Shown here piece after piece: positions 14,948 to 16,708 of a stretch of DNA of 16,708 bases. The notes below the pieces were generated by a model. It was not told where the DNA came from, searched no databases, and saw only the letters and a program-made list of their open reading frames with translations. How positions within the stretch are numbered: the stretch's first letter is position 1; every line of letters begins with the position of its first letter. Origin of the DNA: JAWWBN01 sp033720955 (GTDB lineage Bacteria > Acidobacteriota > Thermoanaerobaculia > Multivoradales > JAHEKO01); assembly GCA_033720955.1 (NCBI GenBank), contig JAWWBN010000064.1, forward strand, positions 1 through 16,708, given 5' to 3'. Both the position numbers and the translations under genes were made by a program.

Positions 14948-15939
14948 GCCGCGCGGGCCTCCGGAGCCTCCTCGGGCTCGTCCTGCGCCTCCGGCCGCGG
15001 GCGCGTCGCCTCGACGAAGCCCAGGGCACGCTCCCAGGTGACGCCGATCTCCTCCCGGGACGGCTCGTGGTGGGCGAACTTCACCAGGTCGGTCTGCTGG
15101 AGGAAGGCCACCAGAGCCGAGCGCTCCGCCGGCCCGAGGTCGGGAAGCGAGCCGACCGCGGCGGTGATCTCCTCGGTGGTCAGATCTGTGGCGTTGACGC
15201 CGAACCGTCGCTCGACGTAGCCGCGCACCGTCTCGGAGATGGCGAAGTGAAAGCTGCGCACCGCGCGCGGGTCGTCGAAATCGGTGCCGCGCAGCCGCTC
15301 GAGCTCGGCGAAGGCGATCTCGTGCGCCGGTCTCTCGGGCGTCGGCGCGACCCGGCCACGGCGCCGCCACCACGCCAGCAGCAGCGCCAGCGCCGCCAGC
15401 GCCACTCCGGCGGCGGCGACCCAGAGCCACGGCCAGCGGTCTGCGACCCGGCGCGGCGGCTTGACGTCGCGGATGTCGTCGACTCCCCCCTCGGCGGGCA
15501 GCACCGACTCGACCTCGACGAAGAGGGCCGAGGTCTCCACCGCGCCGGTCTCGCCCTCTTCCCCCTCCGCCGGAAGGTGGAAGCTCACCCGTACCGGCGG
15601 CAGCACGTACGAGCCCACCAGGTCGGCCCGAAGCCGGTACCAGCGCTCCACGATCCGCCGGCCGCGGCGGGTGCGCTCGGGCTCGGCGCCCGCGTCGACG
15701 ATCCGGAAGCCGGCGATCTGGGCCCCGGCCTCCGGCACGACCACCTCGTAGGCGGGGTCGTGCTCGATCTCCACCCGGTAGGTGATCAGGTCGCCGGTGG
15801 TGGCCACGGCGCGGTCCACGGCGGCCCGCGCCTCGACCGGCGGCGGCGGCTCGCCGTTCGGGGCGACCACCTCGGCCTCCCGGGCGCAGGCCGCCGCCAG
15901 CAGCGACAGGAGAGACAGCAGCACCCGCCTACTGCGCAT
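14944..15939 (-). CDS. BatD-related membrane-anchored protein (DUF4381-like position and layout)
   Basis: 331 residues. A signal with a lipoprotein-like AAAC (Cys18; Ala at -3 is not ideal) leads into one immunoglobulin-like beta domain (about 35-147), a linker, a membrane helix (about 170-191), a basic stop (WWRRRGR) and a cytoplasmic helical domain (about 205-312). The helical domain is similar to the BatD C-terminus (RGYVERRFGV...TDLTTEE against RRYIGDKLGV...TALTAAE). Its place directly before BatA is that of the small DUF4381-type protein in many MoxR/Bat operons; I infer the same role, an anchor or adaptor for the von Willebrand proteins. The ATG at 15939 overlaps the upstream gene by 11 bp and has a GAGAGG-like Shine-Dalgarno 7 nt before it. 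An acidic Pro/Glu/Ala tail ends the protein. Confidence 0.78.
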   Translation of the reverse strand: MRSRRVLLSLLSLLAAACAREAEVVAPNGEPPPPVEARAAVDRAVATTGDLITYRVEIEHDPAYEVVVPEAGAQIAGFRIVDAGAEPERTRRGRRIVERWYRLRADLVGSYVLPPVRVSFHLPAEGEEGETGAVETSALFVEVESVLPAEGGVDDIRDVKPPRRVADRWPWLWVAAAGVALAALALLLAWWRRRGRVAPTPERPAHEIAFAELERLRGTDFDDPRAVRSFHFAISETVRGYVERRFGVNATDLTTEEITAAVGSLPDLGPAERSALVAFLQQTDLVKFAHHEPSREEIGVTWERALGFVEATRPRPEAQDEPEEAPEARAA

Positions 15940-16708
15940 CGGTCAGCCTCTCGGGGAAGAGCTCGACCCCCGCCGCCGCCAGCTCGGAGTCGATCAGCTC
16001 GGCGGTGGCGCTCTGGGTCTTCATCAACCGGTAGTCACGCTCGACCGCCGGCCGCACCTGCTCCAGGGTGGGCGGCACCGACTCCTCTCCCTCCTTGGAG
16101 GGCGGCGCGTACCGCTCCCGGTGGGCGGCAAAGAAGTTGGCCAGGTCGTCCTCGTCGACCTCGATCTTGCCCAGGACCTCGCGCTCGACGAAGCGGGCCA
16201 CCGCCAGTTGGCGCAAAAGCTGCTCGTGGCCGCGCCGCACCTCGGGGTCGTCGTGGTACTCGAGCTTCTGCGCCTTCTCCCACAGGAGCTCCTCGGCGAC
16301 GTAGCTGCGGAGAAACTCCCGCCGGCCCTCGACGCCCTGGAAGCGCTGCGCCAGTTGCGGCGGCAGATCGTCGAGGGCGCGGTCCACCTCCGAGCGGGTC
16401 ACCTCGCGGCTGCCGATCCGGGCGACCACCGGGTCGGTGGGTGCCCGGCGCCTCTCCCCTCCCTCTCCGAGGCCGCTGCGGCGCTCGAGCGCCGTCTGCG
16501 CGGCGTGGTGTCGCCCCAGCCGCTCCAGTGCGTGGACGATCTTGGGCCCGATCTCCTCGGCGAGCTCCCCGTCGTCCCAGCTCTCGGCCTCGTACAGCCA
16601 ACGGAGGGCCTTCTCGTATTGCCCGTTCTTGATGTAGGTATCGCCGAGGCTGTAGGCGATGTTGGCTCGCTTGGCCGCCGAGATATCGCTGTCCTCGAGG
16701 TAGGCGGC
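15929..16708 (-). CDS. TPR-containing SurA/PrsA-N-like chaperone, 5' end outside the window
   Basis: The frame stays open from the stop at 15929 to the window edge (259 codons seen), so the start lies beyond 16708. GTG at 16429 is internal: coding sequence upstream of it reads as TPR repeats. In visible residues, about 14-48 form a TPR (IAYSLGDTYIKNGQYEKALR), about 50-75 another helix pair, 76-92 a Gly/Arg linker, and 93-200 a SurA/trigger-type N-terminal domain (ARIGSREVTRSEVDRAL, then FLRSYVAEELLWEKAQKL, then FFAAHRERY). Residues 212-245 look like the helix that normally follows the parvulin isomerase domain, yet that domain is missing. I infer a periplasmic chaperone without isomerase activity. 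It overlaps the next gene by 11 bp, so it belongs to the bat operon. Family assignment is by eye. Confidence 0.76.
   Translation of the reverse strand, partial: AAYLEDSDISAAKRANIAYSLGDTYIKNGQYEKALRWLYEAESWDDGELAEEIGPKIVHALERLGRHHAAQTALERRSGLGEGGERRRAPTDPVVARIGSREVTRSEVDRALDDLPPQLAQRFQGVEGRREFLRSYVAEELLWEKAQKLEYHDDPEVRRGHEQLLRQLAVARFVEREVLGKIEVDEDDLANFFAAHRERYAPPSKEGEESVPPTLEQVRPAVERDYRLMKTQSATAELIDSELAAAGVELFPERLTDAQ

Noticed and set aside
13920..15029. Upstream extension of the batB frame
   Set aside because: It is a shadow over batA; the GTG at 13919 overlaps the batA stop and has a Shine-Dalgarno.

Overview
The window is about 16.7 kb of very GC-rich bacterial DNA, packed with genes: 12 protein genes, no RNA gene, no insertion sequence and no CRISPR array. 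The many lipoprotein and Sec signals, the SurA-like chaperone and the exported enzymes point to a Gram-negative-type envelope. The Bat gene set, the membrane-bound type I phosphodiesterase ending in a Leu-Arg-Ser-Leu-Gly-Tyr-Ile tail, and the exported copper and PQQ enzymes would fit an Acidobacteriota-like or related environmental lineage. That placement is inference; there is no marker gene here.

Layout. (1) 1-218 is a non-coding leader. (2) 219-2357 (+) encodes an oligopeptidase B-type serine peptidase with a lipoprotein signal. (3) 2376-4268 (-) encodes an exported multicopper oxidase, convergent with the peptidase. (4) 4323-5780 (+) encodes an exported protein of unknown role with calcium-loop-like DxDxDG motifs, divergent from the oxidase across only 54 bp. 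(5) 5812 to beyond 16708 is one minus-strand gene cluster. In transcription order it holds a TPR plus SurA-N-like chaperone (5' end outside the window), a BatD-like anchored protein, BatA, BatB, BatC, BatD, BatE, a membrane type I phosphodiesterase/AlkP-superfamily protein, and an exported PQQ-dependent sugar dehydrogenase-like protein. The first seven genes overlap end to start by 4-11 bp; the last two follow after 38 and 28 bp.

How the genes may work together. BatA and BatB are membrane von Willebrand A proteins with intact metal-ion (MIDAS) sites. BatC and BatE carry TPR repeats. BatD and its relative upstream of BatA share one architecture: an extracytoplasmic beta-rich part, one membrane helix and a cytoplasmic helical module. 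The core operon therefore consists of three paralogous pairs. Such Bat systems usually follow a MoxR AAA+ ATPase and a DUF58 protein; these would lie beyond 16708. The head gene looks like a SurA-type chaperone without its isomerase domain, which suggests a role in envelope protein folding or assembly. The two tail genes may be passengers or functional partners; the sequence does not decide.

The least ordinary points are the pairwise-duplicated Bat operon led by a PPIase-less TPR/SurA protein, thrombospondin-3-like calcium repeats in BatC, a lipobox at the N-terminus of BatB, and a probable leaderless GTG start for the multicopper oxidase.
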